A stretch of DNA of 64,000 nt, from NCBI GenBank assembly GCA_026005055.1, contig BPKI01000001.1:124001-188000 (forward strand), written 5' to 3'. A model generated the notes under the pieces. The model ran no database searches. It was not told the DNA's origin and saw only the letters and a list, made by a program, of their open reading frames with translations. Positions 1 through 10,376 of the stretch are shown here, in pieces. This DNA is from Lysobacterales bacterium (GTDB taxonomy: Bacteria > Pseudomonadota > Gammaproteobacteria > Xanthomonadales > BPKI01). Position 1 is the first letter of the stretch; the number at the start of each line of letters is the position of its first letter. Both the position numbers and the translations under genes were made by a program.

Positions 1-500
1 CCGAGCGCGCGCAAGGCGGGGTGGTGGACGGGCGCGAACATGAAGCCGATGCCGGTTTCGCTCAAGGCGCGCGCGACCTGCTCGGGTTCGAGCTCGATCG
101 CCGCGCCGAGTGCCTCGAGCACATCGGCGCTGCCTGACTTCGAGGACACGCTGCGGTTTCCATGCTTGGCCACCCGCGCACCGCAGGCGGCGGCGACGAA
201 CATCGCGGCGGTGGAGATGTTGAAGCTATGCGCACCGTCGCCCCCCGTGCCGACGATGTCCACCAGGTTCTCGCGGAGAGGAACCTCGACGCGCCGCGCG
301 AGCGCGCGCATCACCCGCGCCGCGCCGGTGATCTCGCCCACCGTCTCCTTCTTGACGCGCAGGCCGATGATGAGCGCCGCGACCAGCGCCGGGCTGAGCG
401 TCCCGCTCAGCACCTGGCGCATGAGCGCCTCCATCTCGTCCTCGAAGATCTCGCGGTGCTCGATGATGCGCTGAAGCGCCTGCTGCGCGCTGATGCTCAT
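1..500 (-). CDS. trpD: Anthranilate phosphoribosyltransferase (partial, 3' end off window)
   Basis: TrpD transfers the phosphoribosyl group of PRPP to anthranilate, the second step of tryptophan synthesis, in the cytoplasm. About 166 N-terminal residues are present and the reading frame runs off the left edge. The PRPP-binding glycine loop GTGGDG is at about residues 84-89, followed by HSFNIST and KHGNRS (about 112-117), all family signatures. The ATG at 498-500 starts 10 bases after the trpG stop, so trpE, trpG and trpD are read as one operon. Identification is secure; the C-terminal half cannot be seen. Confidence 0.95.
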   Translation of the reverse strand, partial: MSISAQQALQRIIEHREIFEDEMEALMRQVLSGTLSPALVAALIIGLRVKKETVGEITGAARVMRALARRVEVPLRENLVDIVGTGGDGAHSFNISTAAMFVAAACGARVAKHGNRSVSSKSGSADVLEALGAAIELEPEQVARALSETGIGFMFAPVHHPALRAL

Positions 501-510
501 CGCAAGTTCC

Positions 511-1104
511 TCAGGCGGTCACCGCCGTGCCGGCGAGGAAATTGGCGAGCAAGCGGTGTCCATACTCGCTCAGGATCGATTCCGGATGGAACTGCACGCC
601 AAACACGGGGTGCTGCCGGTGGCGCACGGCCATGATCTCCTCGCGCTTGCCCTCCTCATCGAGCGACCAGGCGGCGATTTCGAGCGCTTCGGGCACGCTT
701 TCCGGCTCGATGACCAGCGAGTGATAGCGCGTGGCGACGAAGGGGCTCGGCAAACCCTGGAACACGTCTCGGCCGTCGTGCTCGATGCGCGAGGTCTTGC
801 CGTGCATGACCCGCCGCGCGCGCACGATCCGCCCGCCGAAGGCCTGGCCGATGGCCTGATGACCGAGGCACACCCCGAGGATCGGAATCTCGCCGGCGAA
901 GGCGCGCACCACCTCGAGCGAAATCCCCGCTTCATCCGGCGTGCAAGGGCCGGGCGAGATGACGATGTGACTGGGATCGAGCCGGCGGATCTCCTCGATC
1001 CCGATCGCATCGTTGCGGAAGACACGCACCTCCTCGCCGAGCTCGCCGAAATACTGCACGAGGTTGAAGGTGAAGCTGTCGTAGTTGTCGATCATCAGGA
1101 TCAT
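511..1104 (-). CDS. trpG: Anthranilate synthase component II (glutamine amidotransferase)
   Basis: This 197-residue protein is the glutaminase subunit that feeds ammonia to TrpE for anthranilate formation. It is a class I glutamine amidotransferase: the nucleophile elbow GVCLGH has Cys79, and His173 and Glu175 lie in the C-terminal VQFHPES motif. Length is normal for a stand-alone TrpG/PabA. Some bacteria share this subunit with p-aminobenzoate synthase, but its position between trpE and trpD argues for tryptophan as the main role. It starts 10 bases after the trpE stop. Confidence 0.95.
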   Translation of the reverse strand: MILMIDNYDSFTFNLVQYFGELGEEVRVFRNDAIGIEEIRRLDPSHIVISPGPCTPDEAGISLEVVRAFAGEIPILGVCLGHQAIGQAFGGRIVRARRVMHGKTSRIEHDGRDVFQGLPSPFVATRYHSLVIEPESVPEALEIAAWSLDEEGKREEIMAVRHRQHPVFGVQFHPESILSEYGHRLLANFLAGTAVTA

Positions 1105-1114
1105 GGCATTCGCC

Positions 1115-2593
1115 TCACAGGCCCGCGGCCGCTTCGGCCACCGCCCGGAACAAGGCGCGGCCTTTGTTCATCGTCTCCTCCCATTCGCGCTCGGGCACGG
1201 AATCGTGCACGATGCCGGCGCCCGCTTGGACGTGCAACATGCCCTCGCGCAGCACGGCCGTGCGGATGGCGATGGCGAGATCGGCATCGTCGTGCCAGCC
1301 GATGTAACCGACCGCGCCGGCGTAGATATCGCGCCGAACAGGCTCGAGTTCGCGGATGATCTCGAGCGCCCGCACTTTCGGCGCCCCGGAGACCGTGCCG
1401 GCGGGAAAGGTGGCGCGGAAGACGTCCATGAAATCAAGCCCAGGGCGGAGCCGGCCGCTCACTTCGCTCACCAGGTGCATGACGTGGCTGTAGCGCTCGA
1501 CCACGAACTGCTCGCCGACTTCGACGCTGCCTGGCACGGCGATCCGCCCGACGTCGTTCCGGCCGAGATCGACGAGCATGAGGTGCTCGGCGCGTTCCTT
1601 GGGATCGGCGAGGAGCTCCGCTTCGAGCCGGTCGTCTTCCTCCGGGGTCCGCCCGCGGGGCCGAGTTCCCGCGATGGGACGAACGGTGACCCGATCCCCT
1701 TGCTTGCGCACGAGGATCTCGGGCGAGGAGCCGATCACCTGGGTATCCCCGAAGTCGAGGTAGTAGAGGTAGGGCGAGGGATTGAGGGCGCGCAGCGCGC
1801 GGTACACATCCACCGGCCGTGCGCGAAATGGCAGCGACAGACGCTGGCTCAACACCACTTGGAAGGCGTCGCCGGCGGCGATGTAATCCTTGATCCGCTC
1901 CACCGCGCGCAGGAAATCCTCGCGCGGGAACGAGGTGCGAAAATCACTCTCGGCGAGCGCTTCCTTTCCGAGTAAGTCCGGATAGGCCGAGGCACCGTGA
2001 CGGATCCGGTGGGCGAGCGCATCGAGCCGGCGCTCGGCGCGGGCATGAGCGAAGGGCTCGCTCGGGTCGGCGTGGACGATGAGGAAGAGCCGACCCTTCA
2101 GATTGTCGAAGACGGCGAGTTCCTCTGCCAGCAGGAGATCGATCTCGGGGGCGCCGAGACCCGGGCGAGAGGGCGCGGCGCGAAGCCGCGGCTCGATGTA
2201 GTCCACGCATTCGAAGCCGAAATAGCCCACCAGTCCTCCCGAAAAAGCGGGCATCCCGGCGAGACGAGGAGCGCGGTAACGCGCACGGATTCGCTCGATC
2301 TCCGCGAGCGGATCCTTCACCTCGCGGCATTCGAGCTCGCGCCCGAAGCGCCATTCGCGAAGAAGCCCGCCTTGGACCGTGAAGCGCGAGGCCGCGGGCA
2401 GACCGATGATCGAGTAGCGCCCCCAGGTCTCGCCTCCCTCCACCGATTCAAGCAGAAAGGCTCCCGGCGCATCGGCAAGCTTGAGGAAAACCGACAGCGG
2501 CGTATCGAGATCGGAGAGGATCTCGCGCACCAGCGGGATGCGGTTGTGGCCTTCGGCGGCGAGACGAGCGAAGTCCTGGGCCCGGAGCATCAT
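1115..2593 (-). CDS. trpE: Anthranilate synthase component I
   Basis: TrpE converts chorismate plus ammonia to anthranilate, the first committed step of tryptophan synthesis. The sequence has the LLES-type motif of the feedback tryptophan site near the N terminus ([16 protein letters not shown]) and the chorismate-binding core with [24 protein letters not shown] and GAPKVRA. The open frame extends upstream to 2827 but would then run into the kinase gene ending at 2700. Two adjacent ATG codons at 2593 and 2590 give about 491-492 residues, matching the family, so the start is placed there. No strong Shine-Dalgarno sequence precedes it. The 106-base gap upstream could hold its own promoter or attenuator, but no leader peptide with tandem Trp codons was found. 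Confidence 0.93.
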   Translation of the reverse strand: MMLRAQDFARLAAEGHNRIPLVREILSDLDTPLSVFLKLADAPGAFLLESVEGGETWGRYSIIGLPAASRFTVQGGLLREWRFGRELECREVKDPLAEIERIRARYRAPRLAGMPAFSGGLVGYFGFECVDYIEPRLRAAPSRPGLGAPEIDLLLAEELAVFDNLKGRLFLIVHADPSEPFAHARAERRLDALAHRIRHGASAYPDLLGKEALAESDFRTSFPREDFLRAVERIKDYIAAGDAFQVVLSQRLSLPFRARPVDVYRALRALNPSPYLYYLDFGDTQVIGSSPEILVRKQGDRVTVRPIAGTRPRGRTPEEDDRLEAELLADPKERAEHLMLVDLGRNDVGRIAVPGSVEVGEQFVVERYSHVMHLVSEVSGRLRPGLDFMDVFRATFPAGTVSGAPKVRALEIIRELEPVRRDIYAGAVGYIGWHDDADLAIAIRTAVLREGMLHVQAGAGIVHDSVPEREWEETMNKGRALFRAVAEAAAGL

Positions 2594-2699
2594 TGGGAGG
2601 TCACGGCCTAGGCGCAACAGTATGACAGTCCCGGTCCCGCGATTCATACCGACCCGGCGAATCGCGAGTCTGAGCCGCCGTCGGCAGCGGCGGCGCGTC

Positions 2700-4208
2700 T
2701 CAAGGTGCTGGGGCGCTCCCGCGCAGGCGTCGCAGGCGCAAGGAGACACGCACCCCGCCCGGCCGATTCTCGGCGCGGGCCGCGCCCTGGTGGGCCTCGG
2801 CGATGAGCCGCACCACATAGAGCCCAAGACCGAGGTGGGTACCCCGCTCGCTGCCGCGCTCGCGCAAGCTCACCAGCGAGTCGAAGAGCCGATTTTCCGC
2901 CCCTTCGGGCAGCGGCGGACCGTCGTTCTCCATTGCCAGCCGCGCTCCCTCGCGCCGCGGCTCGAGCAGGATGCGAATGGCACCGCCCTCTGGGCAGAAG
3001 CTCAAGGCGTTGTCGAAGAGTTTGTCGAGCGCCTGGGCGATGAGATCGGGCGCACCGAAGAGCATCACCGCCCCTTCCGGCACAGTGAGCTCGAGACGCC
3101 TTCCCGGCGGCAGCAGATCGCGATAAGCCTGCGCCATGCTTCGCACGAGCGAGGCAAGATCGAACCATTCGCCCTCGGCCTGCTCGATCGCGCGCTCGAT
3201 GCGCGTGGCCTCGCTCATCGCCCTGAGAATCGAGGACAAGCGTTCGACCCCCTCGCGCGCCCGCGCCAGGTATGGCCGGGCGGCGTCGTTCAGCGCCTCG
3301 CTTTCCAGGTTCTCGAGCGAGCTTTGCACGATCGCAAGCGGCGTCTTGAGCTCGTGCCCGAGCTTGCTCGCCAGCGAGCGCAGGTACTCGGTGTAGGCGG
3401 CGATCTCATCCATCAGCCGCTTGAAGCTGCGCGAGAGATCGCCGATCTCGTCACGCATGCGGCTGACCGCGAAGGGTTCTTTGCCGGGGTTGGCAAGACC
3501 CCTCTCCACGGCGTTGCGAAGCCTTCGGATGCGGAAGCTCTCCACGCCGGCGAAGGCGAGCATGGAGAGGAAAGTCAGGATAAAGGCGAGCAAGGTCGCG
3601 GCAAGAAGAAACACGAGCGCCCGCTGGGCGAAGAGCAGATGGGTGTCCTGCACCTGCTCGATGAGGAGCATCGCCGCGCCCGAGGGCAGGGCGAGAGGCA
3701 CGGCGACGAACAATCGCGCGCGTTCATCATCCCCCGCCTGCCGCCAGCCGATCGCCGGTTCGCCCTGGCGCACGCGCCCAAGCTCGGGCGCCTCGATCCT
3801 CGGCAGCGAGAAATCGAGGTCGGTATCGGGCGGAAAGGGTGTGCGCAGACGCTTGACGATGGGGTGCACCAGCCGGTCGGCGACCGTCTTCGGTCGGAAT
3901 GGCGCTCGCGGCAGCTCGCGCGCTTCGATTCGGGCGAGCACCCGGCCTTCGGCATCGAGCAGCCGGGCGCGAAGCGCCGGCGGCGTCGCCTCCGCCAGCA
4001 GCAGGGCGATGGGGGCGGCCCCTTCCGTGCCCTTGCCGACCCGCTCCACCGCCTCGAGCCCCCGCGCGATGGTTCCGGCAAGGGTGACCAGCGATTTCGC
4101 CTGCCCCTCGCGCAGCGCGGCCTCGAGCTCGAGGGCGAAACGCCAGCCCACCACCGGTACGGCGAGCAGGGCGAGACTGGCGAGCGCGAGCTGAGCACGC
4201 AGGGTCAT
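2700..4208 (-). CDS. Sensor histidine kinase (resembles PdsS/sortase-associated family)
   Basis: This 502-residue membrane sensor kinase has an N-terminal membrane segment (about residues 5-27), a periplasmic domain of about 150 residues, a second membrane segment near 195-225, a HAMP-like stretch, then the kinase core. The phosphoacceptor is His285 in LGHELKTPLA. The N box holds Asn400 (KLFDNAL), and the G boxes are ENDGPP and GLGLYVV. It follows the response regulator by 21 bases. From memory the core closely resembles the kinase of the proteobacterial dedicated sortase system (TIGR03785), but it is shorter than the roughly 700 residues I recall for that family, and no sortase or LPXTG protein is encoded nearby. 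The signal sensed is unknown. It is certainly a histidine kinase; the subfamily is tentative. Confidence 0.85.
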   Translation of the reverse strand: MTLRAQLALASLALLAVPVVGWRFALELEAALREGQAKSLVTLAGTIARGLEAVERVGKGTEGAAPIALLLAEATPPALRARLLDAEGRVLARIEARELPRAPFRPKTVADRLVHPIVKRLRTPFPPDTDLDFSLPRIEAPELGRVRQGEPAIGWRQAGDDERARLFVAVPLALPSGAAMLLIEQVQDTHLLFAQRALVFLLAATLLAFILTFLSMLAFAGVESFRIRRLRNAVERGLANPGKEPFAVSRMRDEIGDLSRSFKRLMDEIAAYTEYLRSLASKLGHELKTPLAIVQSSLENLESEALNDAARPYLARAREGVERLSSILRAMSEATRIERAIEQAEGEWFDLASLVRSMAQAYRDLLPPGRRLELTVPEGAVMLFGAPDLIAQALDKLFDNALSFCPEGGAIRILLEPRREGARLAMENDGPPLPEGAENRLFDSLVSLRERGSERGTHLGLGLYVVRLIAEAHQGAARAENRPGGVRVSLRLRRLRGSAPAP

Positions 4209-4229
4209 GGCGAGCCCGCGCGAGCGCGC

Positions 4230-4940
4230 TCAGTGTCGCCGCGATCCATCGTCGAGCCGCCAGCGGTAGCCCGCACCGTGCACCGTCTCGATGGCGTCGA
4301 AATCAGGATCGACGGCGAGGAATTTCTTGCGGATGCGCTTGATGTGCGAGGTGATGGCCGCGGCATCGGTGGTGACGTGCGCCTCCTCGGCGAGCCGCTC
4401 GCGGCTTCGCACCGAGCCGGGATCGCGCAGAAGCGCATGCACCATCCAAAACTCGGTGACGGTCAGAGGAACCTCGACCCCGCGCCAAGTCACCCGCATC
4501 CGCTCCGGCTCGAGGCGGAGCAGCCCATGTTCGATCGCGCCTTCCTCGCGGCTGCTCTGGCGCAGAGCCTCGACCCGCCGGAGGAGCGAGCTCACCCGCG
4601 CTGCGAGCTGGGCGAGGCTCGCATCCTTCGAGAGGTAATCATCGGCACCCAGGCGCAGGCCGGAGACCACGTCGAAGTCGGAGTCGCGGGCCGAGACGAT
4701 CATGATCGGCAGGGTCGGCGAGCGCACCCTGAGCCAGCGGCAGAGCTCGAATCCGCCTTCCGGCTCCTCGCCCAACCCGACGTCGATCAGCACCAAGTCG
4801 GGGAGCTCGCGCTCGAACGCGCGCTCGGCCTCCGCACGGCTGCCATACCCCGACACTCGATAGCCCAGTCGCTCGAGCGCAGCGGCGAAGTTGGCGCGAA
4901 TCGCCGTCTCATCCTCGACGATGGCGATGGTCTTGGCCAT
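4230..4940 (-). CDS. OmpR-like response regulator (resembles PdsR)
   Basis: This 236-residue regulator has a receiver domain with the acidic pocket at residues 9-11, phosphoacceptor Asp53 (LIDVGLG), Ser83 and Lys105, and a C-terminal winged-helix DNA-binding domain ending VHGAGYRWRL. It should be phosphorylated by the kinase encoded 21 bases downstream and control transcription. The receiver stretches PEGGFELCRWLR and DFDVVSGLRLGADDYL recall the response regulator of the proteobacterial dedicated sortase system (TIGR03787). It starts 8 bases after the rpe stop, so it is probably cotranscribed with rpe. Its targets are not apparent here. Confidence 0.88.
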   Translation of the reverse strand: MAKTIAIVEDETAIRANFAAALERLGYRVSGYGSRAEAERAFERELPDLVLIDVGLGEEPEGGFELCRWLRVRSPTLPIMIVSARDSDFDVVSGLRLGADDYLSKDASLAQLAARVSSLLRRVEALRQSSREEGAIEHGLLRLEPERMRVTWRGVEVPLTVTEFWMVHALLRDPGSVRSRERLAEEAHVTTDAAAITSHIKRIRKKFLAVDPDFDAIETVHGAGYRWRLDDGSRRH

Positions 4941-4948
4941 CGCTCCCC

Positions 4949-5623
4949 TCAGCCTGCCCCAGCCGCGATCGCCGCCCGCAAGCCGGCGATGGCGGCTGCA
5001 TAGTCGGGCGCGCCGAAAATGGCGGTGCCAGCGACGAAGGTATCGGCGCCTGCGGCGGCAGCCTCGCCCACGGTGTCAGCCTTGATGCCCCCGTCCACCT
5101 CGAGGCGCACGGGACGGCGAAGGGTCTCGATCCGCGCGCGAACGGCGCGAATCTTGGGCAACACCATGGGCAGGAAGCTCTGCCCGCCGAAGCCGGGGTC
5201 CACGCTCATCAAGAGCACGAGATCGAGCTCCTCGAGCAGATGATCGAGCCAGGACAGCGGCGTGGCGGGATTGAGGGCGAGTCCGACCTGGCAGCCCGCG
5301 CGGCGGATGGCCTGCACGGTGCGATGCGGGTGCCGGCTCGCCTCGGGGTGAAAGCTGATGAGATCGGCGCCGGCCTCCGCGAAGGCGAGGGCGAGCGCAT
5401 CCACCGGCTCGACCATCAGGTGCACGTCGATCGGTGCGCGGATGCCAAAGCGCCGCAGCGCGGCGCAGACCATCGGGCCGACGGTGAGGTTGGGCACGTA
5501 GTGCTGATCCATCACGTCGAAATGGATCCAATCGGCGCCGGCGGCGAGCACGCGCTCGGCTTCCTCGCCCAGGCGGGCGAAATCGGCGGCGAGGATCGAG
5601 GCGGCGATCACCGGCGCATTCAT
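4949..5623 (-). CDS. rpe: Ribulose-phosphate 3-epimerase
   Basis: Rpe interconverts ribulose 5-phosphate and xylulose 5-phosphate in the pentose phosphate pathway. The 224-residue TIM barrel shows the usual opening [30 protein letters not shown], the metal/catalytic DVHLMV strand, [14 protein letters not shown], and the phosphate-binding VDGGIK and FVAGTAIFG motifs. A longer in-frame extension is rejected because ATG at 5623 gives exact family length. Its ATG overlaps the cytochrome c stop as ATGA, so the two are translationally coupled. Rpe linked to trpEGD is common in proteobacteria, usually with gph between; here a two-component pair occupies that slot. Confidence 0.95.
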   Translation of the reverse strand: MNAPVIAASILAADFARLGEEAERVLAAGADWIHFDVMDQHYVPNLTVGPMVCAALRRFGIRAPIDVHLMVEPVDALALAFAEAGADLISFHPEASRHPHRTVQAIRRAGCQVGLALNPATPLSWLDHLLEELDLVLLMSVDPGFGGQSFLPMVLPKIRAVRARIETLRRPVRLEVDGGIKADTVGEAAAAGADTFVAGTAIFGAPDYAAAIAGLRAAIAAGAG

Positions 5624-5970
5624 CCGCCGCCCCCTTCCGGGCAGGGGCTTTGCCCCGCGTACCAGCGGGCGAGCTCGCGAATCTCTTGCTCCGAAAGCGA
5701 GCCCATCACCGCCCGCATCGCGGGGTGCGGCCGCTGCCCGTCGCGGTACTGAAGCATCGAGAGCACCAGATACTCCTCGTCCTGGCCGGCGATGTGAGGG
5801 GTGCCTTTGAGCGCCGAGCGGCCGGTCGGACCGTGGCAGCTCGCGCACATGCCGATGGCGCGCGGCGCCTCGGCGAGCGCATGCCGCTCGGCCTCGGGCG
5901 CACAAGCGGCGGTGGCGGCGAGAACCGACGCCGCCAACAGCACGGTGTAGGGATGGGAGCGTACGGACAT
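5620..5970 (-). CDS. Small exported c-type cytochrome
   Basis: This 116-residue protein has a signal sequence (about residues 1-22) and one heme-binding motif CASCH (Cys42, Cys45, His46) followed by GPTG. A Met in the HPAMRAVM segment is the likely distal heme ligand, as in one half of cytochrome c4-type proteins. Cys23 after the hydrophobic stretch could be a lipidation site, though TAAC is a poor lipobox. It probably carries electrons in the periplasm or at the inner membrane. Its stop overlaps the rpe ATG. A TACAAT -10 candidate lies only 9 bases before the ATG, so the mRNA leader may be very short. Confidence 0.88.
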   Translation of the reverse strand: MSVRSHPYTVLLAASVLAATAACAPEAERHALAEAPRAIGMCASCHGPTGRSALKGTPHIAGQDEEYLVLSMLQYRDGQRPHPAMRAVMGSLSEQEIRELARWYAGQSPCPEGGGG

Positions 5971-6046
5971 GGTCCTGCGATTGTACGCAGCCCACGCCTC
6001 GAGGCGGGCGGCCCGCGTAGAATGCGCCTTCCCTCCGGAGAGGCCG

Positions 6047-6928
6047 ATGTCGATCCTTTATCACGCCGAGCTCCCCGGCCTTCGCCTGCTCCATCGCGGC
6101 AAGGTTCGCGATCTTTTTGCCTTGGACGAGGACCGGACGCTGATCGTCGCCACCGATCGCATCTCCGCTTTCGACGTGGTCATGCCCGATCCGGTGCCGG
6201 AAAAAGGGGAGATCCTGACCCGTCTCTCGAACTTCTGGTTCGAGCGCACGCGCGCGATCGTACCCAACCATCTGCTGCAAACCGAGGTCGCAGGCGTTTT
6301 GCCGCCGAGCTGCGATCGAGCGCTTTATCGCCATCGCACCGTGCTGGTTCGACGGCTGCGACCGCTGCCGATCGAAGCGATCGTCCGCGGCTATCTCGCC
6401 GGCTCGGGCTGGAGGGAATATCAGCAAACGGGCGCGATTTGCGGCATGCCGCTGCCGACTGGGCTTCGTCTCGGCGAGCGACTGCCGGAGCCGATCTTCA
6501 CGCCCAGCAGTAAGGCGGCACCCGGCGCCCACGACGAAAACCTTCGCTTCGATCAGGTGGTGGGCGCGATCGGCGGCGAGCTTGCCGAGCAGATTCGCGC
6601 GCTCAGCCTCGCGCTTTATCGCTTCGCTGCCGACTATGCGGAGGCGCGGGGGATCGTGATCGCGGATACGAAGTTCGAGTTCGGGCAGGACCAGGAAGGA
6701 CGCCTGTATCTCATCGACGAACTGCTGACACCGGATTCCTCGCGCTTCTGGCCGGCGGAGGCCTGGCGTCCAGGCGAAAATCCTCCGAGCTTCGACAAGC
6801 AGTTCCTGCGCGATTGGCTCGAGCGAAGCGGCTGGAACAAGAAGCCCCCGGCGCCGCGTCTGCCACCAGAGGTGATCGAAGGCACACGGCAGCGCTATCG
6901 CGAGGCGCTCGCGCGCCTGACCGGATAA
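6047..6928 (+). CDS. purC: SAICAR synthetase
   Basis: PurC joins aspartate to CAIR, using ATP, in de novo purine synthesis. The 293-residue protein has [13 protein letters not shown], the signature [18 protein letters not shown], the substrate-site region [10 protein letters not shown], and IADTKFEFG plus [13 protein letters not shown] near the end. The length fits the longer PurC form. ATG at 6047 is preceded by a GGAGAGG ribosome binding site; an upstream in-frame ATG at 5969 lacks family similarity. A TAGAAT -10-like hexamer is at 6018-6023. The next gene starts directly after its stop. Confidence 0.96.
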   Translation: MSILYHAELPGLRLLHRGKVRDLFALDEDRTLIVATDRISAFDVVMPDPVPEKGEILTRLSNFWFERTRAIVPNHLLQTEVAGVLPPSCDRALYRHRTVLVRRLRPLPIEAIVRGYLAGSGWREYQQTGAICGMPLPTGLRLGERLPEPIFTPSSKAAPGAHDENLRFDQVVGAIGGELAEQIRALSLALYRFAADYAEARGIVIADTKFEFGQDQEGRLYLIDELLTPDSSRFWPAEAWRPGENPPSFDKQFLRDWLERSGWNKKPPAPRLPPEVIEGTRQRYREALARLTG

Positions 6929-7813
6929 GTGGCGCCTCGCGATCGTCTGGCCCTGGCCCTCATCGTGCTCGCCTGGGCTGGCAATTTCCTGCTCAGCGCC
7001 GAGGCGCTCGAGCGCATCCCGCCTTTTTGGTTCACGGTGCTGCGCTTCCTCGTCGTTTTGTTGCTGCTCTTCCCCTTCCTGAGAGTGCCGCAAAAGCGCG
7101 CTTGGCCCCTGCTGATCTTCGTCTGCCTGAGCACCGGCGCCCTACATTTCGCCTTCAACTTCTGGGCGCTTCGCGAGGGCGGTATTGCCTTGGTCGCGAT
7201 TTTGCTCCAGAGCTACGTGCCGATGAGCGCCCTGCTGGCGGCTTTTTCGCTTCGCGAGCACATCGGCTGGCGCACCGCCGCCGGCATCACGATCGCGTTT
7301 CTCGGGGTGTGCTGGATCGGAATCGCGCGTGGGGCACGCGCCGACGGCGGGGCCATCGCACTGGCCTTGATCGCAGCTGCGCTGCTTGCGCTCGGCACCG
7401 TGGCGATGCGACGCCTGAAGGGCGTCGCTGCGCTCGAACTCCAAGCCTGGAATGCCGCCCTCGGGATTCCTGTGCTCCTGCCGCTTGCGCTCTGGCTCGA
7501 AGGGGACCCGCGGGAGAGCCTCCTTGTTGCGGAGACACGGCATTGGCTCGGCGTGTTCTATTCCGGCGCCATCGCCTCGGTGGTCGGCCATGGACTGCTC
7601 TACGCGCTGCTTCGCCGCCACCCCGTCGCCGCGATCACCCCTTGGCTGCTGCTCACGCCAGTGGCGGCCATTGGGCTTGCTGCGCTTTTTCGTAGCGAGC
7701 GGCCATCCTCCGCCATCCTGCTCGGGGGCGCGCTCGTGCTCCTAGGCGTACTGCTCATCGCCCTGCGCGATCGCGCTCGCGGTCGTCGAGGGGCGCCGCC
7801 GGTCGAGGCCTAA
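6929..7813 (+). CDS. DMT-superfamily (EamA) transporter
   Basis: This 294-residue inner-membrane protein has about ten hydrophobic helices arranged as two EamA repeats (about residues 5-140 and 150-285), typical of drug/metabolite transporters that export amino acids or other metabolites. It opens with [12 protein letters not shown], and helix 4 includes [20 protein letters not shown]. Translation starts at a GTG immediately after the purC TAA, so the pair is cotranscribed and probably translationally coupled. The substrate cannot be told from sequence. Confidence 0.88.
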   Translation: MAPRDRLALALIVLAWAGNFLLSAEALERIPPFWFTVLRFLVVLLLLFPFLRVPQKRAWPLLIFVCLSTGALHFAFNFWALREGGIALVAILLQSYVPMSALLAAFSLREHIGWRTAAGITIAFLGVCWIGIARGARADGGAIALALIAAALLALGTVAMRRLKGVAALELQAWNAALGIPVLLPLALWLEGDPRESLLVAETRHWLGVFYSGAIASVVGHGLLYALLRRHPVAAITPWLLLTPVAAIGLAALFRSERPSSAILLGGALVLLGVLLIALRDRARGRRGAPPVEA

Positions 7814-7879
7814 GCTCCGCTTGGAGATCGCTTCGGAAACGAGGCGCTCCGGCCTCTCCCGCCGCCGCGGCAGAGGCGC

Positions 7880-10363
7880 TCAGCCCCGCGCCCAGCGGAA
7901 GAAGCCGAGCCAACGCATCAGCGCCGGCAGCAGGATCACCGCGCCCACCATGTTCGTCAGGAAGAAGAAAGCGAGCAGAATGCCCATGTCGGCCTGGAAC
8001 TGAAGCTCGGAGAAGAACCAGGTGCCGACGCCGACCGCCAGGGTGAGCGCGGTGAAGATGACCGCCGTGCCGGTGAGTCTGAGCGCATGGTAGTAACTCT
8101 CGTAGAGCGAATGGCCGGTCTTGAGGTACTCCTCCATGCGCGAATAGATGTAGATCGCATAGTCGACGCCGATGCCCACGCCGAGCGCCGCGACCGGCAA
8201 GGTGTTCACCTTGAGGCCGATGCCGAGCAGCGCCATCAGCGCATTGGCGAGCAGCGAAACCAGGGCGAGCGGCAGGATGATGCAGATCGTGGCGAGCAGC
8301 GAGCGGAAGGTGAGGAGGCAAAGCACGAACACGGCGCCATAGACCCAGGCGAGCATCGGCATCTGCGCCGCCGCCACCACCTCGTTGGTGGCCGCCATCA
8401 CGCCGGCATTGCCGGTGGCGAGGCGGAGCGAGGTTGCGTCGGTCGCCACCGTGCGCCCCTCGGCTTGGGCCTGCTCCTCGAGCTTCTTCAGGGCGATACG
8501 GAAGCCCACGTCGTAGGCGTCGTTGGCTTCGCGAAAGCGTTTGACCGCCTCGACGACCCGGGCGATGGTCTCGGCCTTGTGGTCGGTGAGGAAGATCTGC
8601 ACCGGCATCGCGCTGCAGCCGGCGTTGAGCAAGCCGGTGTCGGTCTCGATGTTCTGAAGCGCCTGGCGCATCACGTAGTTATCGCGGGGCAACACCCGCC
8701 AGCGGATGTTCCCCTCGTTCCAGCCAGCGTGGATGACCTTGGCGATCTGCGGCAGGCTGATGACCTGCTGCACGCCCTCGACGTTTTGCATGTGCCAGGC
8801 GAAGCGATCGATCGTTTCCATCGCCTTGAAGCTTTCCGTGCAGGCCTGCGGGGCGGTTTCGGCGATGACGTTGATGATGTCGATGCCGAGCCCGAAGGCG
8901 CGGGCGATGGCGCGGGCGTCCTGATTGAAGCGGGAATCGGGGCGAAGCTCGGGAACCCCCTCTTGCGAGTCGCCGATCTGGAGGCCCTTGCCCGTATGCC
9001 AGGCCCAGGCCGCAAGCCCGATGCCGCCGAGGATGGCGAGCAGCGCCGGCACCGGCTTGGCGAAGACGGCGAGCAGATGCCAGGCGCCCTCGCTTCGCAC
9101 CGCGCGCCGAATGCGCTTCTCGCGCATGGCCTCGGGGTCGCGGAAACGCACGTAAGAAAGGATCAAGGGCAAAAGGAGGAGATTGGTGAGGATGATCACC
9201 GCCACGCCGAGCGCGGCGGTGATCGCAAGCTCCTGGATGATGCGGATCTCGATGAACAGGATGGTGAGGAAGCCCACCGCATCGGAGATCAAGGCGATGG
9301 CGCCGGGCGTCAGCAGCTTGAGGAAGGTGCGCTCGGCCGCCTGCAAGGGGCTCGATTGGGGCGCGGCGCGCAGGGTGCGCTCGTCCCCCTCGAGGCCCGA
9401 GAACATCCGCTCGTTGAGCCAGCCGTTGATCATCTGCACGCCGTGCGAGACCCCGATCGCGAACACGAGGAAGGGCGTGAGGATGTTCATCGGGTCGATG
9501 CCGAAGCCGAGCAGCTTCAAGCCACCGAGCTGCCAGATCACCGCGACGATGGCGACGGCGACGCCGATCAGCGCAAGCAGGGCATGGCCGGAATAGATCC
9601 ACAAGAGCACGAAGGTAATCGCCATCGCCACGCCGAAGAAGGCGACCACCGAGCGCGCCCCATCGGCGATGTCACCCACGATCTTGGCGAAGCCGATGAT
9701 GTGGATCTGGATGTTCTCGTTCTCGTAGCGCTGGCGGATATCCTCGAGCGCGCGCGCCACTTCTTGGTAATCGAGCTTCTCGCGCCCGGCACCCTCCGGC
9801 ACGAGCTCGGCCATGACCATCGCGCCGGAAAAGTCCTTGGCGACGAGGCGACCGACGATGCCGGCCTTGACGATGTTGGCGCGGATCGTCTCGAAATCCT
9901 CGGGCGTGGCGATGAAGCCTGGCGCATTCGGGGCGAAACGGGCAGGGATGACGTTACCGCCGGCGAATCCGTCTTCGACGATCTCGACGAAACGCACATT
10001 GGGCGTGAAGATCGAACGGACGCGCGCATCGTCCACCGCCGGGATGGCGATCACCTCGTTGGTGACCTTCTCCATCACCTGCATGAAGGGCAGCGTGAAC
10101 ATGTTCCCATCGCGGGCCATCACCGCAACGAGAACGCGGTTCGCGCCGCCGAACTCGGCCTCGTAGTCGAGGAAGGTCTGCATGTATTCGTGGCCGAGCG
10201 GGATCTGCTTCTTGAAGCCCGCATCGACGCGAAGCTGCGAAGCGAAATAAACCATCGCCAGGGTGGCGATGGCGAAGAAGAGCAAAATCAGAGCGCGATG
10301 TCCGAAAACCAGGGTCGCAGCGGCCCGATGAAAGGCACCGTAGGCTCGCAGAGAGTCGCTCAT
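7880..10363 (-). CDS. HAE3/MMPL-type RND transporter
   Basis: This 827-residue inner-membrane exporter has twelve predicted helices in two MMPL halves, each with one long periplasmic loop (about residues 45-220 and 440-610). The GIGVDYAIY segment in the second half is the proton-relay region of the superfamily. This HAE3 branch includes hopanoid and lipid exporters and MmpL-like proteins rather than AcrB-type drug pumps. It is the last gene of a five-gene operon, 13 bases after the YCF48-like gene, with an AAGGGG ribosome binding site. It probably moves a hydrophobic molecule between the inner membrane and periplasm; direction and substrate are inferred. Confidence 0.9.
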   Translation of the reverse strand: MSDSLRAYGAFHRAAATLVFGHRALILLFFAIATLAMVYFASQLRVDAGFKKQIPLGHEYMQTFLDYEAEFGGANRVLVAVMARDGNMFTLPFMQVMEKVTNEVIAIPAVDDARVRSIFTPNVRFVEIVEDGFAGGNVIPARFAPNAPGFIATPEDFETIRANIVKAGIVGRLVAKDFSGAMVMAELVPEGAGREKLDYQEVARALEDIRQRYENENIQIHIIGFAKIVGDIADGARSVVAFFGVAMAITFVLLWIYSGHALLALIGVAVAIVAVIWQLGGLKLLGFGIDPMNILTPFLVFAIGVSHGVQMINGWLNERMFSGLEGDERTLRAAPQSSPLQAAERTFLKLLTPGAIALISDAVGFLTILFIEIRIIQELAITAALGVAVIILTNLLLLPLILSYVRFRDPEAMREKRIRRAVRSEGAWHLLAVFAKPVPALLAILGGIGLAAWAWHTGKGLQIGDSQEGVPELRPDSRFNQDARAIARAFGLGIDIINVIAETAPQACTESFKAMETIDRFAWHMQNVEGVQQVISLPQIAKVIHAGWNEGNIRWRVLPRDNYVMRQALQNIETDTGLLNAGCSAMPVQIFLTDHKAETIARVVEAVKRFREANDAYDVGFRIALKKLEEQAQAEGRTVATDATSLRLATGNAGVMAATNEVVAAAQMPMLAWVYGAVFVLCLLTFRSLLATICIILPLALVSLLANALMALLGIGLKVNTLPVAALGVGIGVDYAIYIYSRMEEYLKTGHSLYESYYHALRLTGTAVIFTALTLAVGVGTWFFSELQFQADMGILLAFFFLTNMVGAVILLPALMRWLGFFRWARG

Positions 10364-10376
10364 CGGCTAGGCCCCT

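Noticed and set aside
2594-2699. Tryptophan leader peptide or attenuator before trpE.
   Set aside because: No short frame with tandem Trp codons and no terminator/antiterminator hairpins were found.
2481-5003. An 840-codon open frame on the plus strand across trpE, the kinase and the regulator.
   Set aside because: It crosses several well-supported minus genes and has shadow-frame composition.
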